Numbered from the stretch's first letter, positions 1-6,220 are shown. The stretch is 8,468 nucleotides of DNA from Actinomycetota bacterium (GCA_030841195.1 JAVEDA010000041.1:1-8468); one strand, 5' to 3'. Numbers and translations: made by a program. Notes: generated by a model not told the origin, from the letters alone.

Positions 1-746
1 CGGGCAGTGTCCTCCGCGACCCGGACGACGTCCTCCGGGTCCAGCTCCTCCCCGGTGCCCTCGAGTGTCGTCACGGCCGAGAGACCGAGCAGTTCCAGGC
101 CGGCCGCCCTCGCCGCGATGGCCTCGACGACGGTGGACATGCCCACCAGGTCAGCCCCGAGGGTGCGCAGCATCCGGGTCTCCGCGACCGTCTGCACCGA
201 CGGACCGCGCAGCTGGGCGTAGACCGCATCGACGAGGGCCGGGTCCGCAGCCCGGGCCAGGGCGCGCAGCCGAGGCGACCACGCGTCCGTGAGGTCGACG
301 AACTCCGGACCGTCCAGCGGCGAGACGAACGTCAGGTTGAGGTGGTCGGCGATCAGCGCGCCGGTGCCGGGCGGCCAGTCGGGCCGCAGGCCGCCGCTGG
401 CGTTGGTGAGCACCGCCACACGCGCCCCGGCGGCGGCCGCGACCCGTACCGGGTGAGCCACCGGGCCGGGTCCGTGCCCCTCGTAGAGGTGGGTGCGGCC
501 GAGATAGGCGAGCACGGCCAGGCCGTCCAGATCGTAGGAGCGGGCCAGCCCGCGGTGGCCCGGAGCGACCGGCGCGAGGAATCCCGGCAGCGAGGCGACC
601 GGAAGCTCGGCTACCAGCGTGCCGAGCACGTCCGCGGCCGCGTCCCATCCGCTGCCCAGCACGACCACCGCGTCGTGGTGGGCCACGCCCGTCGCCTGCG
701 CGAGCACCTCCGCGGCCTCGGCCGCGATCGCCTGGGTCGTCGCCAC
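1..746 (-). CDS. Purine nucleoside phosphorylase-like protein (partial, C-terminus outside window)
   Basis: The 248 visible residues read as a trimeric-type purine nucleoside phosphorylase, a cytoplasmic salvage enzyme that splits nucleosides with phosphate into base and ribose-1-phosphate. Family motifs appear in order: VLGSGWD (Ser32), PGHRG (His64), GRTHLYEG (Arg84, His86, Tyr88), TNASGG (114-119), ADHLNLT (133-139) and LGADLVGMSTV (196-206). These cover the phosphate site and the 'MST' strand. The base and ribose site is unusual: the usual (Y/F)ET reads V184-Q185-T186, the Asn after 'VT' is Thr227, and the conserved His of the 'NHEEV'-type motif is Pro237. The family is about 265-280 residues, so roughly 20-30 are missing past position 1. 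The GTG at 746 is chosen because it gives a normal N-terminus before the GSG loop. No ATG or GTG lies in frame in the 34 bases upstream and no Shine-Dalgarno is seen, but a TAACCT lies 7 nt upstream. It is divergent from the ATP-grasp gene. The family call is firm; the purine substrate is inferred and doubtful. Confidence 0.88.
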   Translation of the reverse strand, partial: MATTQAIAAEAAEVLAQATGVAHHDAVVVLGSGWDAAADVLGTLVAELPVASLPGFLAPVAPGHRGLARSYDLDGLAVLAYLGRTHLYEGHGPGPVAHPVRVAAAAGARVAVLTNASGGLRPDWPPGTGALIADHLNLTFVSPLDGPEFVDLTDAWSPRLRALARAADPALVDAVYAQLRGPSVQTVAETRMLRTLGADLVGMSTVVEAIAARAAGLELLGLSAVTTLEGTGEELDPEDVVRVAEDTA

Positions 747-816
747 GGCCGACAGGTTACGTCCCGGAAACGTGGACGTGACCCGGCCGAGCCGCTCCGG
801 ACGTACGCTCCGGCTC
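747..816. promoter_or_regulatory. Divergent intergenic promoter region with two candidate leaderless start sites
   Basis: This 70-bp gap separates two divergent genes. On the plus strand TACGCT (804-809) is followed by 7 nt and then the ATG at 817. On the minus strand TAACCT (759 down to 754) is followed by 7 nt and then the GTG at 746. Both hexamers fit the actinobacterial -10 pattern TANNNT at the spacing expected when transcription begins on the first base of the start codon, and neither gene has a purine-rich Shine-Dalgarno. -35 elements are poor: the best plus-strand candidate is GTGACC at 778-783 with a long 20-nt spacer. A 6-bp inverted repeat, GAGCCG (789-794) and CGGCTC (811-816), flanks the plus-strand -10 and abuts the ATG. 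It could be an operator or chance. Confidence 0.5.
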
Positions 817-2415
817 ATGGCGGATCTCTTCGAGGGCTATCGCTTCGGCGACGCCTGGGACGAGATGTTCGCCGCGGACGGCTCCCCGCGACGCGCGTTC
901 GAGCCGCTGCACGAGGCGCTGCGTCCCCTGTCCGGTGGCGACCTGCGGGCTCGCGCCGACTCGCTGGCCCGCGGCTTCCTCGAGCGCGGCGTGACCTTCG
1001 ACTACGAGGGCCGCGAGCAGCCGTTCCCGCTCGACATCGTGCCCAGGGTCGTCGGCGCCGACGAGAGGGACGGCTTGGCGCTCGGCGTCGCGCAACGGGT
1101 CAAGGCGCTCGAGGCATTCCTCGCCGACGTCTACGGCACCGCCCAGGTGCTCGCCGACGGGGTGGTGCCCCGCTCGGTCGTCACCACCAGCAAGCACTGC
1201 CAGCGCGCCGTTGCCGGGCTCGAGCCGCCGAACGGCGTGCGAGTGCACGTGGCCGGGATCGACCTGGTGCGGGGGGCGGACGGTGAGTTCCGGGTGCTCG
1301 AGGACAACGTCCGGGTGCCGTCAGGCGTGAGCTACGTGATGGAGAACCGGCGGGCAGTCGCCCAGGTGTTCCCGGAGGCGTTCGCGACCCAGCGGATCCG
1401 GCCGGTCTCCGACTACCCGGCCCGGCTGCTCGCCGCGCTGCAGGCCGCCGCGGCCGAAGGCGTTGACGACCCGGTGGTGGTCGTGCTGACGCCGGGCGCG
1501 CACAACTCGGCGTACTTCGAGCACGCCCTGCTTGCACGCACGATGGGCGTCGAGCTGGTCGAGGGCCGCGACCTCCTCTGCGTGGGCAACAAGGTGAAGA
1601 TGCGCACAACCGACGGCGAGCGGCCGGTCGACGTCATCTACCGCCGGGTGGACGACGAGTTCCTCGACCCGGTGCAGTTCCGCCGCGACTCGGTGCTGGG
1701 CACGCCCGGTCTCGTCAACGCGGCGCGGGCCGGCAACGTCGTGCTGGCCAACGCGATCGGCAACGGCGTTGCCGACGACAAGCTGGTCTACACCTACGTG
1801 CCCGATCTGATCCGCTACTACCTGCACGAGGAACCGGTCATCGACAACGTGCGCACCCTCCGGCTCGGCGAAGCGGCCGACCACGAGGAGGCGATGGACC
1901 GCTTGCACGAGCTGGTGCTCAAGCCGGTCGACGGCTCCGGCGGCAAGGGCATCGTGATCGGCCCGCACGCCGCACCAGGCGTCCTCGATGCGCTGCGGGT
2001 GCAGGTGCGCACCGACCCGCGCGGCTGGGTGGCGCAGCCGGTGGTCCAGCTCTCGACCGCGCCGACCCTGGTGGGCGAGCAGTTGCGGCCGCGGCACGTG
2101 GACCTGCGGCCGTTCGCGGTCAACGACGGCACAGACGTGTGGGTGCTGCCCGGCGGCCTGACCCGGGTAGCACTGCCCGAGGGCGAGCTGATCGTCAACT
2201 CGTCGATGGGCGGCGGCTCCAAGGACACCTGGGTGCTCGGCGACCCGCCGCCCGGCACTGCGGGCCGCGGCGGTGACCGGCGTACCACGGTGACCTCCAG
2301 CAAGTCCGGGTCGCCGCTGGCCGCCCGGGGTCTGACTCCGGACGTCGGCCCGGTGGAGGCCGAGGACGGCCTGGCCGGCCAGGAGCAGCAGCAGCAGCAG
2401 GGCCGGCCATGCTGA
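817..2415 (+). CDS. Circularly permuted ATP-grasp family protein (COG2308-type)
   Basis: This 532-residue protein belongs to the circularly permuted ATP-grasp family, cytoplasmic enzymes expected to activate a carboxylate with ATP and join it to an amine. Substrate and product are unknown. Visible signatures: the N-terminus MADLFEGYRFGDAWDEMF, typical of the family; VLEDNVRVPSGVSYVMENR (160-178); VIYRRVDDEFLDP (273-285); ANAIGNGVADDK (311-322); the nucleotide-loop segment LKPVDGSGGKGIV (368-380); RHVDLRPFAV (426-435); and NSSMGGGSKDTWVL (461-474). Residues after about 475 are a low-complexity, probably disordered tail ending in five glutamines and GRPC. The frame stays open upstream, but ATG 817 gives the family N-terminus and avoids running into the divergent gene. 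No Shine-Dalgarno is present and a leaderless start is likely. The last 7 bases overlap the alpha-E gene start. Neighbours of the alpha-E and transglutaminase types are characteristic of this family, which supports the call. Confidence 0.93.
   Translation: MADLFEGYRFGDAWDEMFAADGSPRRAFEPLHEALRPLSGGDLRARADSLARGFLERGVTFDYEGREQPFPLDIVPRVVGADERDGLALGVAQRVKALEAFLADVYGTAQVLADGVVPRSVVTTSKHCQRAVAGLEPPNGVRVHVAGIDLVRGADGEFRVLEDNVRVPSGVSYVMENRRAVAQVFPEAFATQRIRPVSDYPARLLAALQAAAAEGVDDPVVVVLTPGAHNSAYFEHALLARTMGVELVEGRDLLCVGNKVKMRTTDGERPVDVIYRRVDDEFLDPVQFRRDSVLGTPGLVNAARAGNVVLANAIGNGVADDKLVYTYVPDLIRYYLHEEPVIDNVRTLRLGEAADHEEAMDRLHELVLKPVDGSGGKGIVIGPHAAPGVLDALRVQVRTDPRGWVAQPVVQLSTAPTLVGEQLRPRHVDLRPFAVNDGTDVWVLPGGLTRVALPEGELIVNSSMGGGSKDTWVLGDPPPGTAGRGGDRRTTVTSSKSGSPLAARGLTPDVGPVEAEDGLAGQEQQQQQGRPC
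2386..2400 (+). repeat. CAG trinucleotide repeat (5 units) at the end of the ATP-grasp gene
   Basis: Five perfect CAG codons, preceded by CAG-GAG, encode a short glutamine run four codons before the stop. In a genome of this GC content glutamine is often CAG, but five in tandem make a small microsatellite. Slippage would change only the tail length of the ATP-grasp protein. The AGGG at 2399-2402 that probably serves as ribosome binding site for the next gene starts at the end of the repeat, so its spacing to ATG 2409 would stay fixed. Confidence 0.85.
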
Positions 2416-3335
2416 GCCGGATAGCCGAGGCGCTGTTCTGGATCGGGCGCTACGTCGAGCGGGCCGACGACACGTCGCGGATCCTGGACACCCACCTACA
2501 GGTGCTTCTCGAGGACTCCTGGGTGGACGAGAGCTCGGCCTGCAGGTCGCTGCTGTCGGTGATGGGCGCCGAGGACGTGCCGGACCGGGTCGACCGGCGC
2601 CAGGTGGTGGCCCGGCTGGTCGACGACCGCGAGAGCGCCAGCTCCATCGTGGGCTCCTTGGGTGCAGCGCGGGAGAACGCCCGGCGGGCCCGCGAGACGG
2701 TGTCCACCGAGATGTGGCAGGTTCTCAACACCACGTGGACGGCGCTGCCCGAGATGCGGCGCGAGGGCGTGAGCGTGCACGGCTACCTGACCTGGGTGCG
2801 CGAGCGTGCGGCCATGGTCGCGGGTGTGGCCGACGCGACGATGAGCCACGACGACTGCTGGCACTTCATCGCGCTCGGCCGGTCGCTGGAGCGGGCCGAC
2901 ATGACCGCGCGCCTGGTGGCGATGCGGGCCATCGAGGGCGGCCCGTCGTGGACCCACCTGATGCGTTCCTGCGGCGCCTACCAGGCGTTCCTGCGCACTT
3001 ACCGCGGGGCGACCGGCGACGAGAAGGCGGCTGAGTTCCTGCTGCTCGACCGGCTGTTCCCACGGTCGGTGTTCGCGGCGCTGACGACGGCAGAGGCGTG
3101 CCTGGAGGCGCTTGAGCCCTCGGCCGGCAGGGTCGGGGTGGCGGAGGGGGCACGGCGCCGGCTGGGCCGGGTGCGGACCGGGCTGGAATACCGTGGCGCT
3201 GCTGACCTACTGGCCGACCTGCCGGCCGAGATGGAGAAGATCCAGCGAGCCTGCTCGCAGGCGAGCGACGACGTGGCGGCCCGGTTCTTCCCGCGCGGCG
3301 CCACCACGGCCTGGATGTCGGAGGTCGTCTCGTGA
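2409..3335 (+). CDS. Alpha-E domain protein (DUF403 / COG2307-type)
   Basis: This 308-residue, mostly helical protein matches the alpha-E family. Its biochemical role is not established; it is almost always encoded beside a circularly permuted ATP-grasp gene and is presumed to be a partner or auxiliary catalytic unit. Signatures are the N-terminus MLSRIAEALFWIGRYVERAD, ARENAR (87-92), the segment through ETVSTEMWQVLN (96-107), and DDCWHFIALGRSLERAD (148-164). The block GRYVERADDTSRIL (13-26) is echoed as GRSLERADMTARLV (157-170), an internal pseudo-repeat. There is no signal peptide or membrane segment, so it is cytoplasmic. ATG 2409 overlaps the upstream stop by 7 bp (ATGCTGA), with AGGG 6 nt upstream, implying translational coupling. 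Its own stop overlaps the transglutaminase start by 4 bp. Length is normal for the family and no damage is seen. Confidence 0.93.
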   Translation: MLSRIAEALFWIGRYVERADDTSRILDTHLQVLLEDSWVDESSACRSLLSVMGAEDVPDRVDRRQVVARLVDDRESASSIVGSLGAARENARRARETVSTEMWQVLNTTWTALPEMRREGVSVHGYLTWVRERAAMVAGVADATMSHDDCWHFIALGRSLERADMTARLVAMRAIEGGPSWTHLMRSCGAYQAFLRTYRGATGDEKAAEFLLLDRLFPRSVFAALTTAEACLEALEPSAGRVGVAEGARRRLGRVRTGLEYRGAADLLADLPAEMEKIQRACSQASDDVAARFFPRGATTAWMSEVVS

Positions 3336-4207
3336 CGGTGCTCCCGTCGGTCGCGGCCGGCACCGCAGCCCGGCTCGGCATCGTGCACAGCACCGGGTTC
3401 CGCTACCCGGGGACGGTCGTCACGTCGTACAACGAGGCGCGGATGACGCCTCTCACGACGCCCTGGCAGACCACCCTGGAGGCCCGGCTCGAGGTGTCGC
3501 CGCAGGCCAGCACCTACAGGTACTGGGACTACTGGGGCACCCAGGTGACGGCGTTCGACGTCCGGCCGCGGCACGACCGGCTGACCGTGACGGCGCGGTC
3601 GGTGGTGGAGACCTTCTCGCCGCCGGCGCCGACCGTCAGCGACGTCGGCTGGGAGGCGCTGCGCGCGCCCGCCACGCTGGACCGGTACGCCGAGCTGTTG
3701 GCGCCGACCCCGCGCACCGAGCCTGGCGAGCCGGCGATGGAGCAGGTGCGCGAGCGTGTCGCGGGCGTGGCCCCGGCGGCAACCGGCGAGCGGGTCTGCG
3801 CCTGGGTGAGCGAGGTCATGGACTACGTGCCGGGCGCCACCGGTGTGCACACCTCGGCGGAGGAGGCCTGGGCCGTGCGCAAGGGCGTCTGCCAGGACAT
3901 GGCGCACGTGGCGGTCGGAGTGCTGCGCCGGCTCGGCGTTCCGGCGCGGTACGTATCGGGATATCTGTTGCCGCGGGCCGACCTGCCGGTCGGGGAGACG
4001 GTGCGCGGCGAGAGCCACGCGTGGGTGGAGTGGTGGGCCGGCGAGTGGCAGGCCTGGGACCCCACGAACGGCCGCCGGGTCGGCCCGGACCACGTGCTGG
4101 TGGGCCGCGGTCGCGACTACGACGACGTGCCGCCCCTGCGAGGTGTCTACGCCGGCCCGGGAGGCGGCGAGCTGTTCGTCTCGGTCGAGTTCACCCGACT
4201 TGCGTGA
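3332..4207 (+). CDS. Transglutaminase-like (papain-fold) family protein (COG1305-type)
   Basis: This 291-residue protein has a bacterial transglutaminase N-terminal beta region (about 15-95, starting near VHSTGFRYPG) followed by a transglutaminase-like core. The catalytic triad is intact: Cys187 in RKGVCQDMAH, His229 in ESHAWVEWW and Asp243 in AWDPTNG. Family members act as cysteine peptidases or acyl transferases on amide and peptide bonds. Here the substrate is probably whatever the ATP-grasp and alpha-E proteins make or modify, which is an inference from context. There is no signal peptide, so a cytoplasmic location is expected. The GTG start at 3332 overlaps the alpha-E stop in GTGA, the tightest coupling in the operon. 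It is the last gene of the trio; the next gene has its own probable promoter and ribosome binding site 92 bp on. Length and motifs are those of a complete, functional gene. Confidence 0.94.
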   Translation: MTVLPSVAAGTAARLGIVHSTGFRYPGTVVTSYNEARMTPLTTPWQTTLEARLEVSPQASTYRYWDYWGTQVTAFDVRPRHDRLTVTARSVVETFSPPAPTVSDVGWEALRAPATLDRYAELLAPTPRTEPGEPAMEQVRERVAGVAPAATGERVCAWVSEVMDYVPGATGVHTSAEEAWAVRKGVCQDMAHVAVGVLRRLGVPARYVSGYLLPRADLPVGETVRGESHAWVEWWAGEWQAWDPTNGRRVGPDHVLVGRGRDYDDVPPLRGVYAGPGGGELFVSVEFTRLA

Positions 4208-4236
4208 TCTTCGCCCTGCCGACACCCCAAACCTGC

Positions 4237-4265
4237 TTGACTCGCCCTTGACCAACCTCTACTAC
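4237..4265 (+). promoter_or_regulatory. Candidate promoter for the membrane protein / multicopper oxidase unit
   Basis: The gap 4208-4299 is less GC-rich than its surroundings. TTGACT (4237-4242) matches the SigA -35 at five of six bases and is followed after 17 nt by TACTAC (4260-4265), a weak -10. A second TTGACC starts exactly 11 bp later (4248-4253), making a tandem TTGAC pair. It could be an alternative -35 or a direct-repeat operator half, but no good -10 follows it at normal spacing. No terminator hairpin for the upstream trio is visible, so read-through from that operon is also possible. Confidence 0.45.
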
Positions 4266-4285
4266 TTGGCTGCTGCATGTCCGAC

Positions 4286-4296
4286 GAGGGGAGAAG
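4286..4296 (+). promoter_or_regulatory. Strong ribosome binding site for the DUF6220-like gene
   Basis: GAGGGGAGAAG lies just before ATG 4300, with the GGGGAG core ending 6 nt from the start codon. It is the strongest Shine-Dalgarno sequence in the window. It fixes the start of the membrane protein gene, and together with the upstream TTGACT motif it marks the beginning of a new transcription unit. Confidence 0.8.
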
Positions 4297-4299
4297 TCG

Positions 4300-4755
4300 A
4301 TGCGCAACGTCTACCGCGTGCTCGCCTACCTGCTGAGCATCGAGGTGCTCGTGCAGGGCATGGCCATCGCGTACGCGATCGCCGGCCTGGGGAAGTGGGT
4401 GGAGGACGACGGCGGCGTCCTCAACAAGCAGGTGATGGACAGTGACAACGCGGACTTCCCGGGGATAGGGGGATTCGCGATCCACGGCATCAACGGGACG
4501 ATGATCATCCCGCTGGTCGTCCTGCTGCTGCTCATCGTGTCGTTCTTCGCCAAGGTGCCCGGCGGCGTGAAGAGGGCTGCCATCCTGTTCGGCCTGGTGG
4601 CCCTGCAGATCTTCCTCGGGATCTTCGCGCACAGCGTCCCGTTCGTGATCGTGCTGCACGTGCTGAACGCGTTCGCGATCTTCATCGGAGCCTTCATGAC
4701 CGGTCGGGCCGCCTCCACGGTGGCCGCGCCGGCCGAGGCCGCGGTGGCCGTCTAG
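4300..4755 (+). CDS. Four-helix integral membrane protein (DUF6220-like)
   Basis: This 151-residue protein has four hydrophobic segments at about 6-29, 66-85, 92-110 and 113-133, giving a compact four-helix inner-membrane protein with a short alanine-rich tail. An acidic loop (about 33-53) separates helix 1 from the conserved-looking FAIHGINGT motif (59-67). Three histidines lie near or in the helices: His62, His111 and His120. The arrangement resembles the DUF6220 group as I remember it, whose function is unknown to me. The histidines make heme or metal binding thinkable but unproven. The start is set by a strong ribosome binding site. The multicopper oxidase begins 1 nt after this stop codon, so the two are almost certainly co-translated. 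A role as membrane partner or electron-transfer component for the oxidase is an inference from that coupling. Confidence 0.85.
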   Translation: MRNVYRVLAYLLSIEVLVQGMAIAYAIAGLGKWVEDDGGVLNKQVMDSDNADFPGIGGFAIHGINGTMIIPLVVLLLLIVSFFAKVPGGVKRAAILFGLVALQIFLGIFAHSVPFVIVLHVLNAFAIFIGAFMTGRAASTVAAPAEAAVAV

Positions 4756-4756
4756 C

Positions 4757-6220
4757 TTGACGACCGAGCGCCGGCGGCTGCTGGTCGCCCTGCTCGCGAC
4801 GGTCGCGGTGCTGGCACCGGTCGGGTGGTTCTGGCAGGCCAGCCTGGTGCCGGGCACCTACTCGGTGATGGACATGGGCTACCCCGACTACGGCGGTGGT
4901 CCCAGCGCCATGACCCACCACGACCTGATGGGCCGCAGCATCGCGACCCTGGTCGAGGACCCGGACCGGCCGGCCGACGTCCGGGTCACGCTGACCGTGC
5001 GCAAGCAGCGGTTCCGGCTGGCGTCCGGTCAGCAGGTCGACGGCTACACGGTCAACGGCACCTCGCCGGGCCCGGTGATCCACGCGGTGCAGGGGCAGCT
5101 GGTCCAGGTCCGCCTGGTCAACGCCTCGGTGCCGGGCGGCGTGACCCTGCACTGGCACGGCGTCGACGTGCCCAACGCCGAGGACGGGGTGGCCGGGGTC
5201 ACCCAGGACGCCGTGCCTGTCGGCGGCTCGTTCACCTACCGGTTCGTGGCCGACCAGGTCGGGACGTACTGGTACCACTCGCATCAGGTCTCGCACGCGC
5301 AGGTGCAGGGCGGGCTGCTCGGGGCGCTGGTGGTGACGCCGAAGCCGCCGACGCCTGCGCCGGCGACTGCCTCGACCCAGGTCGACCAGCTTGCCGTGCT
5401 GCACGTCTACGACGGGAAGCCGACGGTCAATGGCGCCTCCGGCGACGTGCCGGTGGACGCACCGGACGGCGCGACCGTGCGGGTGCGCATCGTCAACACC
5501 GACAACGGCGCAACCCCGGTCTGGACGTCGGGCTCGCCGTTCCGGGTGCTCGCCGTGGACGGCTACGAACTGCACGGCCCGACACCCGTGTCCAACCGCG
5601 CGGTGCGGCTCACCGCCGGCGGCCGGGCCGACCTCGAAGTCACCGCACCGGCCCGGGTAGAGCTCGGTGGAGCGAGTGCGCTCGTCATCGGGTCGGGCGC
5701 GCCGGCCGCGTCGCCGCAGCCGACCCGGCTGGTCGACTTTCTCACCTACGGCGCCCCGGCGCCGCTCGGCTTCGACCCCACCAAGGCCGACCGGCGGTTC
5801 CGCTACTCGATCGGGCGCCGGCCCGGGTTCGTCGACGGCCGTCCCGGCCTCTGGTGGTCGATCAACGGCCACCTCTTCCCGGACGTGCCCATGTTCGTGG
5901 TCGAGGAGGGCGACATCGTGCAGATGCACCTGGAGAACCACAGCGGTGCGGTGCACCCGATGCACCTGCACGGCCACCACGCGGTGGTCCTGGCCCGCAA
6001 CGGCGTGAAAGCCACCGGCAGCCCGTGGTGGATCGACTCGCTCGACGTGGCCGGCGGCGACAACTACGACATCGCGTTCGTCGCCGACAACCCCGGGATC
6101 TGGATGGACCACTGCCACAACCTGCCGCACGCCGCGCAGGGCCTGGTCGCGCACCTGATGTACGCCGGCCTGACCGAGCCGTTCCGGGTCGGCGGCGGGA
6201 AGGACAACCAGCCGGAGTGA
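4757..6220 (+). CDS. Multicopper oxidase, membrane-anchored or secreted
   Basis: This 487-residue enzyme of the laccase / copper-oxidase family should oxidise a substrate (phenols, metals or Cu(I)) at a type 1 copper and reduce oxygen at a trinuclear centre. All copper ligands are visible: LHWHG (His132, His134), YHSH (His174, His176), HPMHLHG (His400, His403, His405) and HCHNLPHAAQGL (His452, Cys453, His454, His458). The type 1 axial position, ten residues after the Cys, is Leu463 rather than the Met common in bacterial enzymes. Residues about 8-26 form a hydrophobic stretch after Arg-rich TERRR: an uncleaved anchor or signal peptide, so the enzyme acts outside the membrane. A Met/His-bearing segment at 38-58 (VMDMGYPDYGGG, then MTHHDLM) precedes the first cupredoxin domain. 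TTG 4757 is chosen because it alone includes the signal segment; the next ATG would remove it. The start lies 1 nt after the previous stop, with a weak GGTGG about 9 nt upstream, so translation is probably coupled. Confidence 0.93.
   Translation: MTTERRRLLVALLATVAVLAPVGWFWQASLVPGTYSVMDMGYPDYGGGPSAMTHHDLMGRSIATLVEDPDRPADVRVTLTVRKQRFRLASGQQVDGYTVNGTSPGPVIHAVQGQLVQVRLVNASVPGGVTLHWHGVDVPNAEDGVAGVTQDAVPVGGSFTYRFVADQVGTYWYHSHQVSHAQVQGGLLGALVVTPKPPTPAPATASTQVDQLAVLHVYDGKPTVNGASGDVPVDAPDGATVRVRIVNTDNGATPVWTSGSPFRVLAVDGYELHGPTPVSNRAVRLTAGGRADLEVTAPARVELGGASALVIGSGAPAASPQPTRLVDFLTYGAPAPLGFDPTKADRRFRYSIGRRPGFVDGRPGLWWSINGHLFPDVPMFVVEEGDIVQMHLENHSGAVHPMHLHGHHAVVLARNGVKATGSPWWIDSLDVAGGDNYDIAFVADNPGIWMDHCHNLPHAAQGLVAHLMYAGLTEPFRVGGGKDNQPE

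Noticed and set aside
1..746. Methylthioadenosine phosphorylase as an alternative name for the first gene
   Set aside because: The substrate-loop motifs of that family are absent, and the LGADLVGMSTV and TNASGG motifs fit the PNP branch better.
803..808. Palindrome near CGTACG as a specific regulator site
   Set aside because: A 6-bp palindrome is expected by chance in this composition and nothing else supports it beyond the -10 call.
619..816. Upstream in-frame extension of the ATP-grasp gene to an ATG at 619
   Set aside because: It would run antisense through the phosphorylase coding region, and the added residues are not family-like. ATG 817 gives the typical N-terminus.
2999..4255. Long minus-strand open frame (418 codons) opposite the transglutaminase
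   Set aside because: Its translation is Arg/His/Ala/Gly-rich with no recognisable motif, and it lies antisense to a gene with an intact catalytic triad. This is normal for high-GC DNA.
4694..6154. Long minus-strand open frame (486 codons) opposite the multicopper oxidase
   Set aside because: The composition is that of a shadow frame (Arg, His, Val, Asp repeats), with no motifs. The plus strand carries all the copper ligands.
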